Source: Alcaligenes parafaecalis (GTDB lineage Bacteria > Pseudomonadota > Gammaproteobacteria > Burkholderiales > Burkholderiaceae_B). From it: a stretch of DNA of 64,000 bases. The notes beneath the pieces are model-generated. The model was not told the origin of the DNA, searched no databases, and saw only the letters and a program-made list of their open reading frames with translations. Of this stretch, positions 16,425-26,000 are shown piece after piece. The translations under genes and the position numbers were made by a program. How positions within the stretch are numbered: position 1 is the first letter of the stretch; every line of letters begins with the position of its first letter. The stretch spans positions 62,001-126,000 of the forward strand of contig NZ_JAPKNA010000004.1 of the NCBI RefSeq assembly GCF_026344135.1. The letters are read 5' to 3'.

Positions 16425-16847
16425 ATGGAATGCACAATCGACTGGGGCGGCAAAGACGGAATGTTGTTCGTTGCCCGTACAGGCAGTGGCCATGTGACGG
16501 CCATGGACGGTGCACCCGAAGGCGGCGGCAATAATCTGGCCCCACGCCCCATGGAAATGCTGCTGACCGGCGCGGGTGGCTGCGCAGCTTATGACGTGGT
16601 GCTGATCCTGAAACGCGGCCGTCACGATATTACGGGCTGCCAGGTCAAACTGACGGCCGAACGCGCCGACACCGACCCCAAAGTCTTCACCAAGATTCAC
16701 TTCACTTTTGTGGTGACCGGCAAAGATCTGCCCCAGGCAGCCGTTGAGCGCGCCGTACAACTGTCGCACGACAAGTACTGCTCCGCGTCGGCCATGCTGG
16801 GCAAAACTGCCGAGATCACCTATTCCGTCGACATTCAGCAAGCCTGA
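16425..16847 (+). CDS. OsmC/YhfA-family peroxiredoxin-like protein
   Basis: A 140-residue OsmC-superfamily protein. The family pattern is present: N-terminal strand region with a GAPEGGGNN motif, PRPMEMLLTGAGGCAAYDVV with the first redox Cys near residue 47, and the second Cys in SHDKYCSASAML near residue 115. Members reduce organic hydroperoxides; this subgroup resembles E. coli YhfA, whose substrate is unclear. I start at the ATG with AAAGGA six bases upstream rather than at an in-frame TTG 30 bases earlier. thyA starts 7 bp after its stop, so the three genes OsmC-thyA-folA probably form one transcript. Confidence 0.88.
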   Translation: MECTIDWGGKDGMLFVARTGSGHVTAMDGAPEGGGNNLAPRPMEMLLTGAGGCAAYDVVLILKRGRHDITGCQVKLTAERADTDPKVFTKIHFTFVVTGKDLPQAAVERAVQLSHDKYCSASAMLGKTAEITYSVDIQQA

Positions 16848-16854
16848 GGCCCCC

Positions 16855-17655
16855 ATGTCCCTCTATCCCTACGAAGACCTGCTGCGCCTGGTCTACACCC
16901 AAGGCACTCCCAAAGGGGATCGCACCGGTACCGGCACGAACTCGGTATTTGGTCATCAAATGCGCTTCGATCTGTCGCAGGGTTTTCCGCTGATCACAAC
17001 CAAGAAGCTGCACACCCGCAGTATCTTTATTGAGCTGCTGTGGTTCTTGCGTGGCGAGTCCAATGTGCGTTGGCTGCAAGAGCGCGGCGTCTCCATCTGG
17101 GACGAATGGGCCGACGAGAACGGCAATCTGGGCCCGGTCTACGGCGTGCAATGGCGCTCCTGGCCCACGCCCGATGGCCGTCACATCGACCAGATCAGCC
17201 AGTTGGTAGAGCAGATTCGCAAGAACCCCGATTCGCGCCGCCTTATCGTGTCGGCCTGGAACGTGGCGGATGTCGGCCAGATGGCCCTGCCCCCTTGCCA
17301 CGCCCTGTTCCAGTTCTATGTGGCCGATGGCAAGCTGTCCTGCCAGCTTTACCAGCGCAGTGCGGATATATTCCTGGGTGTGCCCTTCAATATCGCCAGC
17401 TACGCTCTGCTGACGCACATGATGGCCCAGCAATGCGATCTGGAAGTGGGCGACTTCATCTGGACAGGCGGCGACTGCCACCTGTATTCCAACCACTTCG
17501 AGCAAGCCGAATTGCAGTTGTCGCGTGAACCACGCCCCTACCCCAAGCTGACGATCAAGCGCAAACCCGCCAGTCTGTTTGATTACGAGTACGAAGACTT
17601 CGAAATCACCGACTACGATCCTCATCCCCACATCAAGGCGCCTGTTGCCGTATGA
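16855..17655 (+). CDS. thyA: Thymidylate synthase
   Basis: Methylates dUMP to dTMP using methylene-tetrahydrofolate. The 266-residue length matches E. coli ThyA (264). Conserved segments are visible: DRTGTGTNSVFG with the phosphate-binding Arg, WRSWP, the nucleophile in ALPPCHALFQFY near residue 146, SCQLYQRSADIFLGVPFNIASYALL and GDCHLYSNH. The start is the ATG directly after the OsmC gene; longer upstream frames overlap that gene and lack homology. Its stop overlaps the folA start (ATGA), the usual thyA-folA coupling, since the enzyme produces dihydrofolate that FolA recycles. Confidence 0.97.
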   Translation: MSLYPYEDLLRLVYTQGTPKGDRTGTGTNSVFGHQMRFDLSQGFPLITTKKLHTRSIFIELLWFLRGESNVRWLQERGVSIWDEWADENGNLGPVYGVQWRSWPTPDGRHIDQISQLVEQIRKNPDSRRLIVSAWNVADVGQMALPPCHALFQFYVADGKLSCQLYQRSADIFLGVPFNIASYALLTHMMAQQCDLEVGDFIWTGGDCHLYSNHFEQAELQLSREPRPYPKLTIKRKPASLFDYEYEDFEITDYDPHPHIKAPVAV

Positions 17656-18146
17656 GTTCTACCCCATTCATCCGTCTGGTCGTTGCCTATGCGGCCAATC
17701 GCTGCATAGGCAAGGATAACGACCTGCCCTGGCGTCTGCCGTCCGACTTGCAGCACTTCAAACGTGTGACCATGGGTTTGCCCATCATCATGGGTCGCAA
17801 GACCTGGGAGTCCCTGGGTCGCCCTTTGCCCGGTCGCCCGAATCTGGTGATCAGCCGCAATACGGACTACCAGGCTGAAGGTGCGCAGGTTTTCAGTAAT
17901 CTGGACGATGCCCTGGCAGCCTGCCCAGGCTTTGAGACCGCTTGCGTGATTGGTGGGGAACAACTGTTCCGGCTGGCTTTGCCTGTGGCTCAGGAACTGA
18001 TTGCGACCGAGATCAAGGCTGAAGTGGACGGTGATACTTTCTTTCCAGAACTGCCTGCTGGCGAATGGGAAGAAGTTGAGCGCCTGCACCAGCCCGAAGA
18101 AAACGGCTTCACTTACGATTACGTGACGTATCTTCGCCGCACTTGA
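17652..18146 (+). CDS. folA: Dihydrofolate reductase
   Basis: Reduces dihydrofolate to tetrahydrofolate with NADPH. The 164-residue protein has the classic landmarks: VAYAANRCIGKDNDLPW (Met20-loop region), the acidic catalytic region LPSDLQHFKR, MGRKTWESLGRPLPGR (cofactor binding), and CVIGGEQLF near residue 100. Translation is probably coupled to thyA by the 4-bp overlap. It is the last gene of the transcript before a bidirectional terminator. No resistance-type substitutions can be judged from the sequence alone. Confidence 0.97.
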   Translation: MSSTPFIRLVVAYAANRCIGKDNDLPWRLPSDLQHFKRVTMGLPIIMGRKTWESLGRPLPGRPNLVISRNTDYQAEGAQVFSNLDDALAACPGFETACVIGGEQLFRLALPVAQELIATEIKAEVDGDTFFPELPAGEWEEVERLHQPEENGFTYDYVTYLRRT

Positions 18147-18236
18147 TTCAGGTTTTCTGACGAGGAACCAGGCGCTTGTTTCAAGCAACCGCCTGCCCCT
18201 GCTCCAAGCTCAAAAGCGTGCGCTCGAAACCAAATA

Positions 18237-18274
18237 AAAGGCCTGAATCCGTGAAATCGGATTCAGGCCTTTTT
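18237..18274. terminator. Bidirectional terminator between folA and gcvH
   Basis: Twelve-bp inverted repeat (AGGCCTGAATCC / GGATTCAGGCCT) with A residues on the left and TTTTT on the right. It separates the convergent folA and gcvH transcripts. Confidence 0.9.
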
Positions 18275-18337
18275 AACGATCAACCCGCCTGGATCAGGCA
18301 GAGCCAAGGTCTATTCTTGCTAACTCAGTAACTGAAC

Positions 18338-18712
18338 TTACTCAGCCACCGCAGCATACGCCGGGCCATCCAGCAAACCTTGCAGGTCAGCCGGATTGTC
18401 CGCCTTGAGCTTGAAAATCCAGGTATCAAACGGCGCGTCATTCAATAGATGTGGCGCATCAGACAAAGCCTGATTGAACTCCACCACCTCGCCAGAGACA
18501 GGTGCGTAAATATCGGAAGCGGCCTTGACCGACTCCACAACACCCGCCGTCTCACCCGCGGCCAGACGCGTGCCCGGCTTGAAGTCACCCACAAACACCA
18601 AATCACCCAACTGGTCCTGAGCAAAGTCGGTAATGCCAACCAGCACTACACCGCCTTCGTCCTTGGCCCACTCGTGGCTTACTACGTACTTTCTATCCTC
18701 TGGTAGCTGCAT
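18338..18712 (-). CDS. gcvH: Glycine cleavage system H protein
   Basis: Lipoylated carrier of the glycine cleavage complex. The 124-residue protein has the lipoyl-domain signature with the modified Lys in ETAGVVESVKAASD near residue 63, and typical flanks YVVSHEWAK and GITDFAQDQLGDLVFV. Its partners gcvT and gcvP are not in the window, although these usually flank gcvH; here it instead lies 86 bp downstream of a flavoprotein gene in a leftward series. It may be an extra H protein or part of a split system. The upstream gap is too short for a glycine riboswitch. Confidence 0.95.
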   Translation of the reverse strand: MQLPEDRKYVVSHEWAKDEGGVVLVGITDFAQDQLGDLVFVGDFKPGTRLAAGETAGVVESVKAASDIYAPVSGEVVEFNQALSDAPHLLNDAPFDTWIFKLKADNPADLQGLLDGPAYAAVAE

Positions 18713-18798
18713 ATCGCCTCCCTGACTGACCAGCTCACAATCCTGTTGAATTCAGAAACGATAGCCGAAACCGGCACAGGCCGTTTCTGCCCGTCTAC

Positions 18799-20028
18799 TT
18801 AAGTTTTTTCCGCCTGCGTCTTCAGTGCACGAGCACATGCGGCTGCCGATGCCCAGGCCCACTGGAAGTTATACCCGCCCAACCAGCCGGTGACATCCAC
18901 CGCTTCGCCGATAAAGAACAGACCAGGTACTTTACGTGCTTCCATGCTTTTTTGATTCAGCTCGCGTGTATCCACGCCGCCGCTCATCACTTCCGCCTTT
19001 TTATAGCCTGCCGTGCCGCTAGGTTTCAACTCCCAGGAGTTAATCACCTGCCCTACCGCACGCAATACGCGGTCCGGCAAGTCGGCCAGACGTTGCTGCC
19101 CCACACCTTTAGGCAACAAGTCCGAGGTATCCAGCCATTGCTCGACCAGACGGCGCGGCCACAAGGTCGACAAGACGGTGAGCAACTGCTGGCGGCTACC
19201 CGCCTTCAAATCCAGTAACTGCTGGGCGATGTCCTGACCGGGAGCCAGGTCCACACTAATGGTCTCGCCCGACTGCCAGTAGCTGGAAATCTGCAAGATG
19301 CCTGGCCCGGACAAGCCGCGGTGTGTGAACAGCAGATCTTCCAGAAAAGCCTGGCGTTGCTTGCCCTGCCCCGTGCTGACCTCTACTTCCAAAGCCATGC
19401 CGCTCAAGGCAGAGAATGGTTTCCAGTCCCGACCGTCAAAGGTCAAAGGCACCAGAGCCGGATGCGGTTCGATCACTTTCAAACCGAAGTGACGCGCCAC
19501 GCGCAAGGCATAGTCCGTGGAACCCAGTTGCGGAATCGCCATGCCGCCAGTCGCAACAACCACCTGCAAGGCATTCAGATCGCCCTGACTGGTGCGCAGC
19601 ACAAAGCCCTCTTCGCTACGGCCTATGGACTGCACCGAACAGGGCATGCGCCAGGACACCTGCCCTTTCAAACACTCCTGACGCAGCATCTGGATGATGG
19701 ACTCGCTGGAGTCATCACAGAACAACTGGCCTTTGTGTTTTTCATGAAAACCGATGCGATAGTCACGCACCAATTGCAAAAAATCCTGCGGCGTATAAGC
19801 GGCCAGAGCCGAACGGCAGAAATGCGGATTCTTGGACAGAAAATTCTCGGGCGAAGTCCCCGTATTGGTGAAGTTGCAGCGCCCTCCCCCGGAAATACGA
19901 ATTTTCTCGCCCAGCTTTTCAGCATGGTCAATCAATACCACTCGCAGGCCGCGCTGGCCTGCGATACTGGCGGCCATCATGCCGGCCGCACCTGCGCCGA
20001 TGACGGCAACATCAAAAATAGGGGTCAC
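18799..20028 (-). CDS. HI0933/YhiN-family FAD-dependent oxidoreductase
   Basis: A 409-residue flavoprotein of the HI0933-like family (also annotated BaiN or aminoacetone oxidase family). The N-terminal dinucleotide motif VIGAGAAGMMAA is followed by the GEKIRISGGGRCNFTN signature, and the C-terminal FAD segment reads FIGEAVDVTGWLGGYNFQWAWASG-like near residue 375-395. The substrate is unknown. It starts six bases after the decarboxylase stop, so the two genes are likely co-transcribed, but no functional link is established. Confidence 0.88.
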   Translation of the reverse strand: MTPIFDVAVIGAGAAGMMAASIAGQRGLRVVLIDHAEKLGEKIRISGGGRCNFTNTGTSPENFLSKNPHFCRSALAAYTPQDFLQLVRDYRIGFHEKHKGQLFCDDSSESIIQMLRQECLKGQVSWRMPCSVQSIGRSEEGFVLRTSQGDLNALQVVVATGGMAIPQLGSTDYALRVARHFGLKVIEPHPALVPLTFDGRDWKPFSALSGMALEVEVSTGQGKQRQAFLEDLLFTHRGLSGPGILQISSYWQSGETISVDLAPGQDIAQQLLDLKAGSRQQLLTVLSTLWPRRLVEQWLDTSDLLPKGVGQQRLADLPDRVLRAVGQVINSWELKPSGTAGYKKAEVMSGGVDTRELNQKSMEARKVPGLFFIGEAVDVTGWLGGYNFQWAWASAAACARALKTQAEKT

Positions 20029-20034
20029 GCGGGT

Positions 20035-22308
20035 TTACTCGTTTGTCTCGGACTCAAGCACACAATCTACGTAGTAGCGCGGCAGTCCATCGGGGCCAAT
20101 ATCCTGAGCCAGTCCATGCACATAGGTTTCAAAGCCAGGGAAGCGGGCATTGAACTCACGCGCAAATTGCAGGTACTCCACAATGCGCGAGTTAAAGCGT
20201 TCGCCAGGAATCAGCAAAGGAATGCCGGGAGGGTAAGGGGTCAGCAACACGCCGGTTACGCGGCCTTCCAGCTCGTCAATACCAACACGCTCGATATCGC
20301 CGTGCGCCATCTTGGCATAGGCGTCCGAAGGCTTCAGAGCGGGAATCATGTCGCTCAGGTAAACCTCGGTAGTCAGGCGGGCCAGATCGTACTTGCGGTA
20401 AGCCTGGTGAATTTGCTGACACAGATCACGCAAGCCCATACGTTCATACGTAGGCTGGGTCTTGCAGAAGTCCGGCAAGATGCGCCACATAGGCTGGTTA
20501 CGGTCGTAATCGTCCTTGAACTGCTGCAAGGCGGTCAGCAAGGTGTTCCAGCGCCCCTTGGTGATGCCAATGGTGAACAGAATAAAGAAGGAATACAGAC
20601 CGGTTTTCTCGACCACCACGCCGTGCTCGGCCAGATACTTGGAGACCAGAGCGGCGGGAATGCCCTGCTCGGCAAAGGTGCCGGAAATATCCAGGCCGGG
20701 AGTCACTACCGTGGCTTTGACCGGGTCCAGCATGTTGAAGTTGGTCGACAGCTTGCCAAAGCCGTGCCATTCCGCATCGGAGCGCAGAATCCAGTCGTCG
20801 CGCTCGCCTATGCCTTCGTCAGGCAGATTGTCCGGGCCCCAGACCTTGAACCACCAATCGCTTTCGCCGTACTCCTTGGACACCTTGCGCATGGCGCGAC
20901 GGAAGTCCATGGCCTCGCAAATGCTTTCCTCGACCAGGGCGGTGCCACCAGGCGGCTCCATCATGGCCGCTGCCACATCACAGGACGCAATAATCGCGTA
21001 CTGCGGGCTGGTGCTGGTGTGCATCAGATAGGCTTCGTTGAATACGTTACGGTCCAGCGGACGGTTTTCCGCATCCTGCACCGTAATCTGAGACGCCTGC
21101 GACAAGCCAGCCAGCATTTTGTGCGTGGAGTGTGTGGCGTAAATCATGGTGTCTTTGGTGCGCGGACGATCCGCACCAATGGCGTGCATGTCGTGATAGA
21201 AGTCGTGGAAGGCCGCATGCGGCAACCAGGCTTCGTCAAAGTGCAGCGTGGGGATTTTGGAATCCAAGGTTTCCTTGATCATTTCCACGTTGTAGATGAC
21301 GCCGTCGTACGTGCTTTGCGTCAGCGTCAAAATACGGGGTTTCTTGTTCTTGGCCTTGCTGGCAAAGGGATTGGCCTCGATCTTGCGCGCAATGTTTTCC
21401 GGCAAGAACTCGTCTTGTGGAATGGGACCAATAATGCCCAGGTGGTTACGCGTGGGGCGCAGAAACACAGGGATAGCACCCGTCATGGTGATGGCGTGCA
21501 GAATCGATTTATGACAGTTACGGTCCACCACCACTACGTCGTTATTGGCCACGTTGGCATGCCAGACGATCTTGTTGGAGGTGGACGTGCCGTTAGTCAC
21601 AAAAAAGCAGTGGTCGGCATGGAAGATGCGGGCAGCGTTACGCTCGGCCTCGGCCACCGGGCCGGTATGGTCCAGCAACTGGCCCAGTTCATCGACCGCA
21701 TTACAAACGTCAGCGCGCAGCATGTTTTCACCAAAAAACTGGTGAAACATCTGCCCTACCGGGCTTTTCAGGAAGGCAACGCCACCCGAGTGTCCTGGGC
21801 AGTGCCAGGAGTAGGAACCATCAGACGCGTATTTGACCAACTCGCGGAAAAACGGTGGCGACAAGCTTTCCAGATAGGAGCGCGCTTCACGGATGATGTG
21901 ACGCGCCACGAACTCCGGCGTGTCCTCGAACATGTGAATGAAGCCGTGCAGCTCGCGCAGAATATCGTTGGGGATATGCTGCGAGGTGCGCGTCTCGCCG
22001 TACAGGTAGATGGGGATGTCCTCGTTGCGGAACCGCAGCTCGCCAATAAAGGAGCGCAGGTTCTTGATCGCATTGGCGACATCCTCCGGGGAATCCACAT
22101 CGAATTCCTCATCATCAATCGACAAAATGAAGGCGCTCGCGCGGCTTTGCTGTTGCGCAAAAGAACTAAGGTCACCATAGCTGGTGACCCCGAGAACCTC
22201 TACGCCTTCGGCCTCTATCGCCGAGGCCAGGGCTCGAATGCCCAGGCCTGACGTATTTTCGGAACGGTAGTCTTCGTCGATGATGACGATAGGAAAACGA
22301 AACTTCAT
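20035..22308 (-). CDS. Fold-type I PLP-dependent arginine/lysine/ornithine decarboxylase
   Basis: Large inducible-type basic amino acid decarboxylase, 757 residues, the size of biodegradative arginine decarboxylase AdiA. The N-terminal CheY-like wing domain (residues about 1-130) is followed by the PLP domain, with the internal aldimine Lys in THSTHKMLAG near residue 385 and HFDEAW upstream of it, and the C-terminal domain containing the TPYPPGIPLLIPGE signature. Substrate choice (Arg, Lys or Orn) cannot be decided from motifs alone. It would consume protons and make a polyamine or cadaverine. No adjacent antiporter is present. The order dcd then decarboxylase, 9 bp apart, suggests one transcript. 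Confidence 0.88.
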   Translation of the reverse strand: MKFRFPIVIIDEDYRSENTSGLGIRALASAIEAEGVEVLGVTSYGDLSSFAQQQSRASAFILSIDDEEFDVDSPEDVANAIKNLRSFIGELRFRNEDIPIYLYGETRTSQHIPNDILRELHGFIHMFEDTPEFVARHIIREARSYLESLSPPFFRELVKYASDGSYSWHCPGHSGGVAFLKSPVGQMFHQFFGENMLRADVCNAVDELGQLLDHTGPVAEAERNAARIFHADHCFFVTNGTSTSNKIVWHANVANNDVVVVDRNCHKSILHAITMTGAIPVFLRPTRNHLGIIGPIPQDEFLPENIARKIEANPFASKAKNKKPRILTLTQSTYDGVIYNVEMIKETLDSKIPTLHFDEAWLPHAAFHDFYHDMHAIGADRPRTKDTMIYATHSTHKMLAGLSQASQITVQDAENRPLDRNVFNEAYLMHTSTSPQYAIIASCDVAAAMMEPPGGTALVEESICEAMDFRRAMRKVSKEYGESDWWFKVWGPDNLPDEGIGERDDWILRSDAEWHGFGKLSTNFNMLDPVKATVVTPGLDISGTFAEQGIPAALVSKYLAEHGVVVEKTGLYSFFILFTIGITKGRWNTLLTALQQFKDDYDRNQPMWRILPDFCKTQPTYERMGLRDLCQQIHQAYRKYDLARLTTEVYLSDMIPALKPSDAYAKMAHGDIERVGIDELEGRVTGVLLTPYPPGIPLLIPGERFNSRIVEYLQFAREFNARFPGFETYVHGLAQDIGPDGLPRYYVDCVLESETNE

Positions 22309-22317
22309 CCAGAACTC

Positions 22318-22881
22318 CTAGGTACGAGGCAGGGTAACGCCTAGCTGACCTTGATATTTGCCGCCGCGGTCGCGGTACGACACTTCGCACACTTCATCGC
22401 TTTCAAAGAACAACATCTGTGCACACCCTTCACCAGCGTAAATCTTGGCTGGCAGCGGGGTGGTATTGGAAAATTCCAGAGTGACGTGGCCTTCCCATTC
22501 AGGTTCCAGCGGGGTCACGTTCACGATGATGCCGCAACGGGCATAGGTGCTTTTACCCAGACACATGGTCAGCACACTGCGGGGAATACGGAAGTACTCA
22601 ACCGTGCGAGCCAGCGCAAAGGAATTGGGCGGAATAATGCACACATCACCGACAAAATCCACAAAGGATTTTTCATCGAAGGCCTTGGGGTCCACGATGG
22701 TCGAATTGATGTTGGTGAAAATCTTGAATTCGTTGGCACAACGCACATCGTAGCCATAGCTGCTGGTGCCGTAGCTGACGATACGTTGTCCGTCTACATT
22801 ACGCACTTGGCCTGGCTCGAAAGGCTCGATCATGCCTTGGGCAGCAGCCCGCCGAATCCAACGGTCGCTTTTGATACTCAT
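22318..22881 (-). CDS. dcd: dCTP deaminase
   Basis: Deaminates dCTP to dUTP, the main source of dUMP for thymidylate synthesis in Proteobacteria. The 187-residue trimeric dUTPase-fold enzyme contains SSYGYDVRC, LGKSTYARCGIIVNVTPLEPEWEGHVTLEFSN with the catalytic Glu region, and the C-terminal GGKYQGQLGVTLPRT. The length agrees with E. coli Dcd (193). It lies 128 bp downstream of tamB, with weak hairpins between, and directly before the decarboxylase gene. A dUTPase domain is encoded elsewhere in this window as part of a fusion. Confidence 0.96.
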   Translation of the reverse strand: MSIKSDRWIRRAAAQGMIEPFEPGQVRNVDGQRIVSYGTSSYGYDVRCANEFKIFTNINSTIVDPKAFDEKSFVDFVGDVCIIPPNSFALARTVEYFRIPRSVLTMCLGKSTYARCGIIVNVTPLEPEWEGHVTLEFSNTTPLPAKIYAGEGCAQMLFFESDEVCEVSYRDRGGKYQGQLGVTLPRT

Positions 22882-22943
22882 AAGAAATTAGCCGCCTTAA
22901 ATCAGTAACCGGTTATTTTATCGTTTAGATACACGCACAAGCT

Positions 22944-22978
22944 AATTGCGGCGCAAATATGTCATTTGCACCACAATT
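22944..22978. terminator. Possible terminator between tamB and dcd
   Basis: A 15-bp stem (AATTGCGGCGCAAAT with ATTTGCACCACAATT, two G-U pairs) with a five-base loop. A second hairpin, TGCCCG / CGGGCA, lies about ten bases to the right. For leftward transcription the tail lacks a good U-run, so this may be weak or an mRNA-stabilising end. Confidence 0.4.
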
Positions 22979-23009
22979 TTCTGCCCGCTTTGCGCCGGGC
23001 AAGCCCGTA

Positions 23010-26000
23010 TCAATCCTTTGAGAACCAGCGGTAAATCAGGGCCAGACCGTTGACAGTACCAGCGCTGACCTCTGCGGTCAGACCCCGCGCCAGGCGGTAG
23101 CTGGCTCGTCCCACTGTGCCGGTATCGGCCATGGCCTGCTCCAGGCTAACGGAAATGTCCGCCGTCAGTGCCTTGCTGATCGCAATAAACTTGCGCTCTT
23201 CGTTGCTGGTGCCGCTGTTCAGGGATTTGACCACACTTTCCACCGGCAAAATGCTACCGGCACTGCCCAGGTCGCCCGAACGCATGGCCACTTCATCAAT
23301 CCCGAACTTGCGGTAGAAGGGTTCACCATCACCCAGGAAAGAGGTACCCACGCTAAGCAGCAAAGCCATATCGCCACCGGAATCATCCGGGCCGTGGCCC
23401 AGCAGGAGCCAGGACAGTTTTTCAACTTCACTGACTTCCGGGTAAGACACCAAATCAATTCTGGGCTTGCGTGCCGTACCGGCTACCTTAACACCTGCTT
23501 CTACCGCCTGACCGGTACGCAGGGCTTCGATGTCCAGGATGGGCGAGGTAATGTCGCCCTGGAAGGTCACGGTTCCGCGCTTGAGCATCAGCTTTTGACC
23601 GTACAACTCGATGCGGCCACCACGAGTACGCAAGGCACCCATACCAGTGAGCTTGCCACCAATCATAGTGACCCTAAGGCTGCCGACCAGACCGGAGTTC
23701 ACGCCGTAACCTGTCAGGTAAAAGCGCGGCCCCAGGTCCACATCGATTTCCATGCTCATGTCAGTAGCGGCCTGGGAAGGCTCGGAGGCAGGCTCGTCAC
23801 CTGCCCGCACAATCACCACATCGCTATCGACGGTAGGAATGCCACCCAGCATGTCCAGGTTGAACCAACCGGCATCGGCCTCGACCTTGCCAGTAATCGC
23901 AATGCGCGGCAACTCCATGTTCAGGGCAATATTGCCAGACATCATGGCGTAACGATCGGCGCGTTGCAGGATTGGGAAGCGGAAGATATCCACCCCGAAG
24001 GCCCCTTGCTGAGTGCTCAAGTTCCACTGCCCCGAAACGGTCAGCTTGCCATCTTTGGCATCCGGGCTTTCTTTCAGCCAGGTGGCCGTACGCCACTCTT
24101 GCGGCTCTACCCGTGGGCGAGCCGGGAAGCTCAAGGACTCCAGCCTGAAGATATCACCATCAAAACGGGCATCCAACTGACCATCAATCAGGCGGATACC
24201 GTCGTCCAGACGCGTAAAGCGCAGCTCGCGGCCCGTCACGGTTCCGCGGCTGGTCCAGGCCCATTTTGCGCCCACATCAATATTCACGTCCGCGTTCAGA
24301 CGACCGCCCAACTCCATGGCATCACCCAGGAACAGACGCGTCCAGCTCAAGTCATCAATATTGGCTTGAATACTGACAGTTTTGCGGTCGTTTTCGTTCA
24401 GGGCCAGCCCATGAATAGGGGTCTGGGCCTTGGCCGTCACGTAGCCCATTTCCTTGGTACGCAGGTCTAACTGAGCATCCACGCGGCTGGTAGTGGCCGA
24501 TGTGGGTTTCGCATTAATGACTATGCTCAGATCTTCCAGGCCCAAGGACATGGGTGGTTCAGCAAAGACCTGCACATCCCCGGCGACGCGATCAACGCGC
24601 ACCTGCCCGGACAAGGCACCGTTAAATTTCAGATCCCAACGGGCTTTGATATCAATTTCGGGAGGCTGAGTTTTCTTGTGCTTAACAATCTTGACGCCCC
24701 CCTTGTCCTTCTCCGCACTCGCTTCTACGCCAACTTTGCGCAGCAGGCGTGCGATACGGGGCTCGGACAAGACCAGATCCAGCAACTCACCACGGCTGGC
24801 CCATTGGCCAGGCTGGTAGCTGGATTCCTGGTGACGCAGATTGATCCAGGGTTCGCCATCGACTGTCGTACTCAAAGTACCCGCACCAACACGTACCGAC
24901 CAGGGAGCCAAGGGCTCGGGAGTCTTGGGAGCTGTTGCTGTTTTGTCGGCTGCGTTTTCAGGAGCGCCTGCTTGTGCCTTCGCTTGCTCTGCTTCCGCTG
25001 GAGCAGCCGCAGCAGCTGTCTGTGCGGTCGCTGGCATTGGGGCTTCTGCCGAAGGCGATTGAGTCGCTGCAGAACCGGAGGTTTGCGCTGCCACCTCTTT
25101 CTCAGGTGCAGCAGTAGCAGCGTCAGCAGGTTTAGCTTGATCCTTGGCATCTGCTTTGGCAGCTTGAGCCGGAGGCTCCGGTGCCCGCAAAGCATCGGTG
25201 AAACGTACCGGCAGTGCCGACTGCAAACGCACAATCAATCCGGCATGGTCAGCCACCAAACGGTTTACCTTGCCATCCCAATAAGCAGCCTTGCCCTGAT
25301 CGGCAAAGTGCCAGCCACCTTCCAGTGCCAGATCGGCTTCAGCCAGTCCCTGCCCCAATTGCCCCTTGGCATTACCACCCAAGTCGTATTGGCCTTTCAA
25401 CTGCAATGTGTGACGAGCGATCTCCCCGCGCAACTGACCTTGTGCCGAGGCCTTGCCTAACTCCAGACCTGGCCATAGCTGTTCGGCACGGGGAATCTTC
25501 GCCAACAAATCCAGTTCGGCTTTACCGGACATGCCGAAGCCACCCTTCAACTGGACTTGGTTCTCACCGATCTTCATATCGGTAAGCACATCCGAAACCG
25601 TCAGCAGACGCCACCAGTCCGGCTGGCCGGGCTGAGCCGGTGCAGAAGCCTTGGCCTTGATCTGCCCAATAGCCGTCTGCTTGTTCCAGCGACTGCCTTG
25701 CAAAAGCTGTATATCGACATCCGCCGAGAGCAACTGCTCTTTATCCGCCAGGACCACATCGAACTGGCCTTGGGTATTGATCAAGGCATCTGGCAACACA
25801 TCGCCCAGCAAGGCATGCAGATCCAGCTTGTCGCTGCGGAACTGGCCTTTGAAATGATCCTGAACGTGCACCCCTTCCTGTGTGGCATCCCAGGCGAAGT
25901 CCGCATCCAGCGAGGACTCGTCCGGCAGTTTCACGGCCAGCTTGGCCTGACGCACTGGCACGGAATCCAGCGGGCTCAACTCTGCGCTGGCGTCCAGGCT

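Noticed and set aside
18713..18798. Glycine riboswitch upstream of gcvH
   Set aside because: Only 86 bp separate it from the preceding gene and no tandem aptamer consensus is visible.
19321..22251. 976-codon rightward frame opposite the flavoprotein and decarboxylase genes
   Set aside because: Spans two real genes on the other strand and their junction; codon character is that of an antisense shadow.
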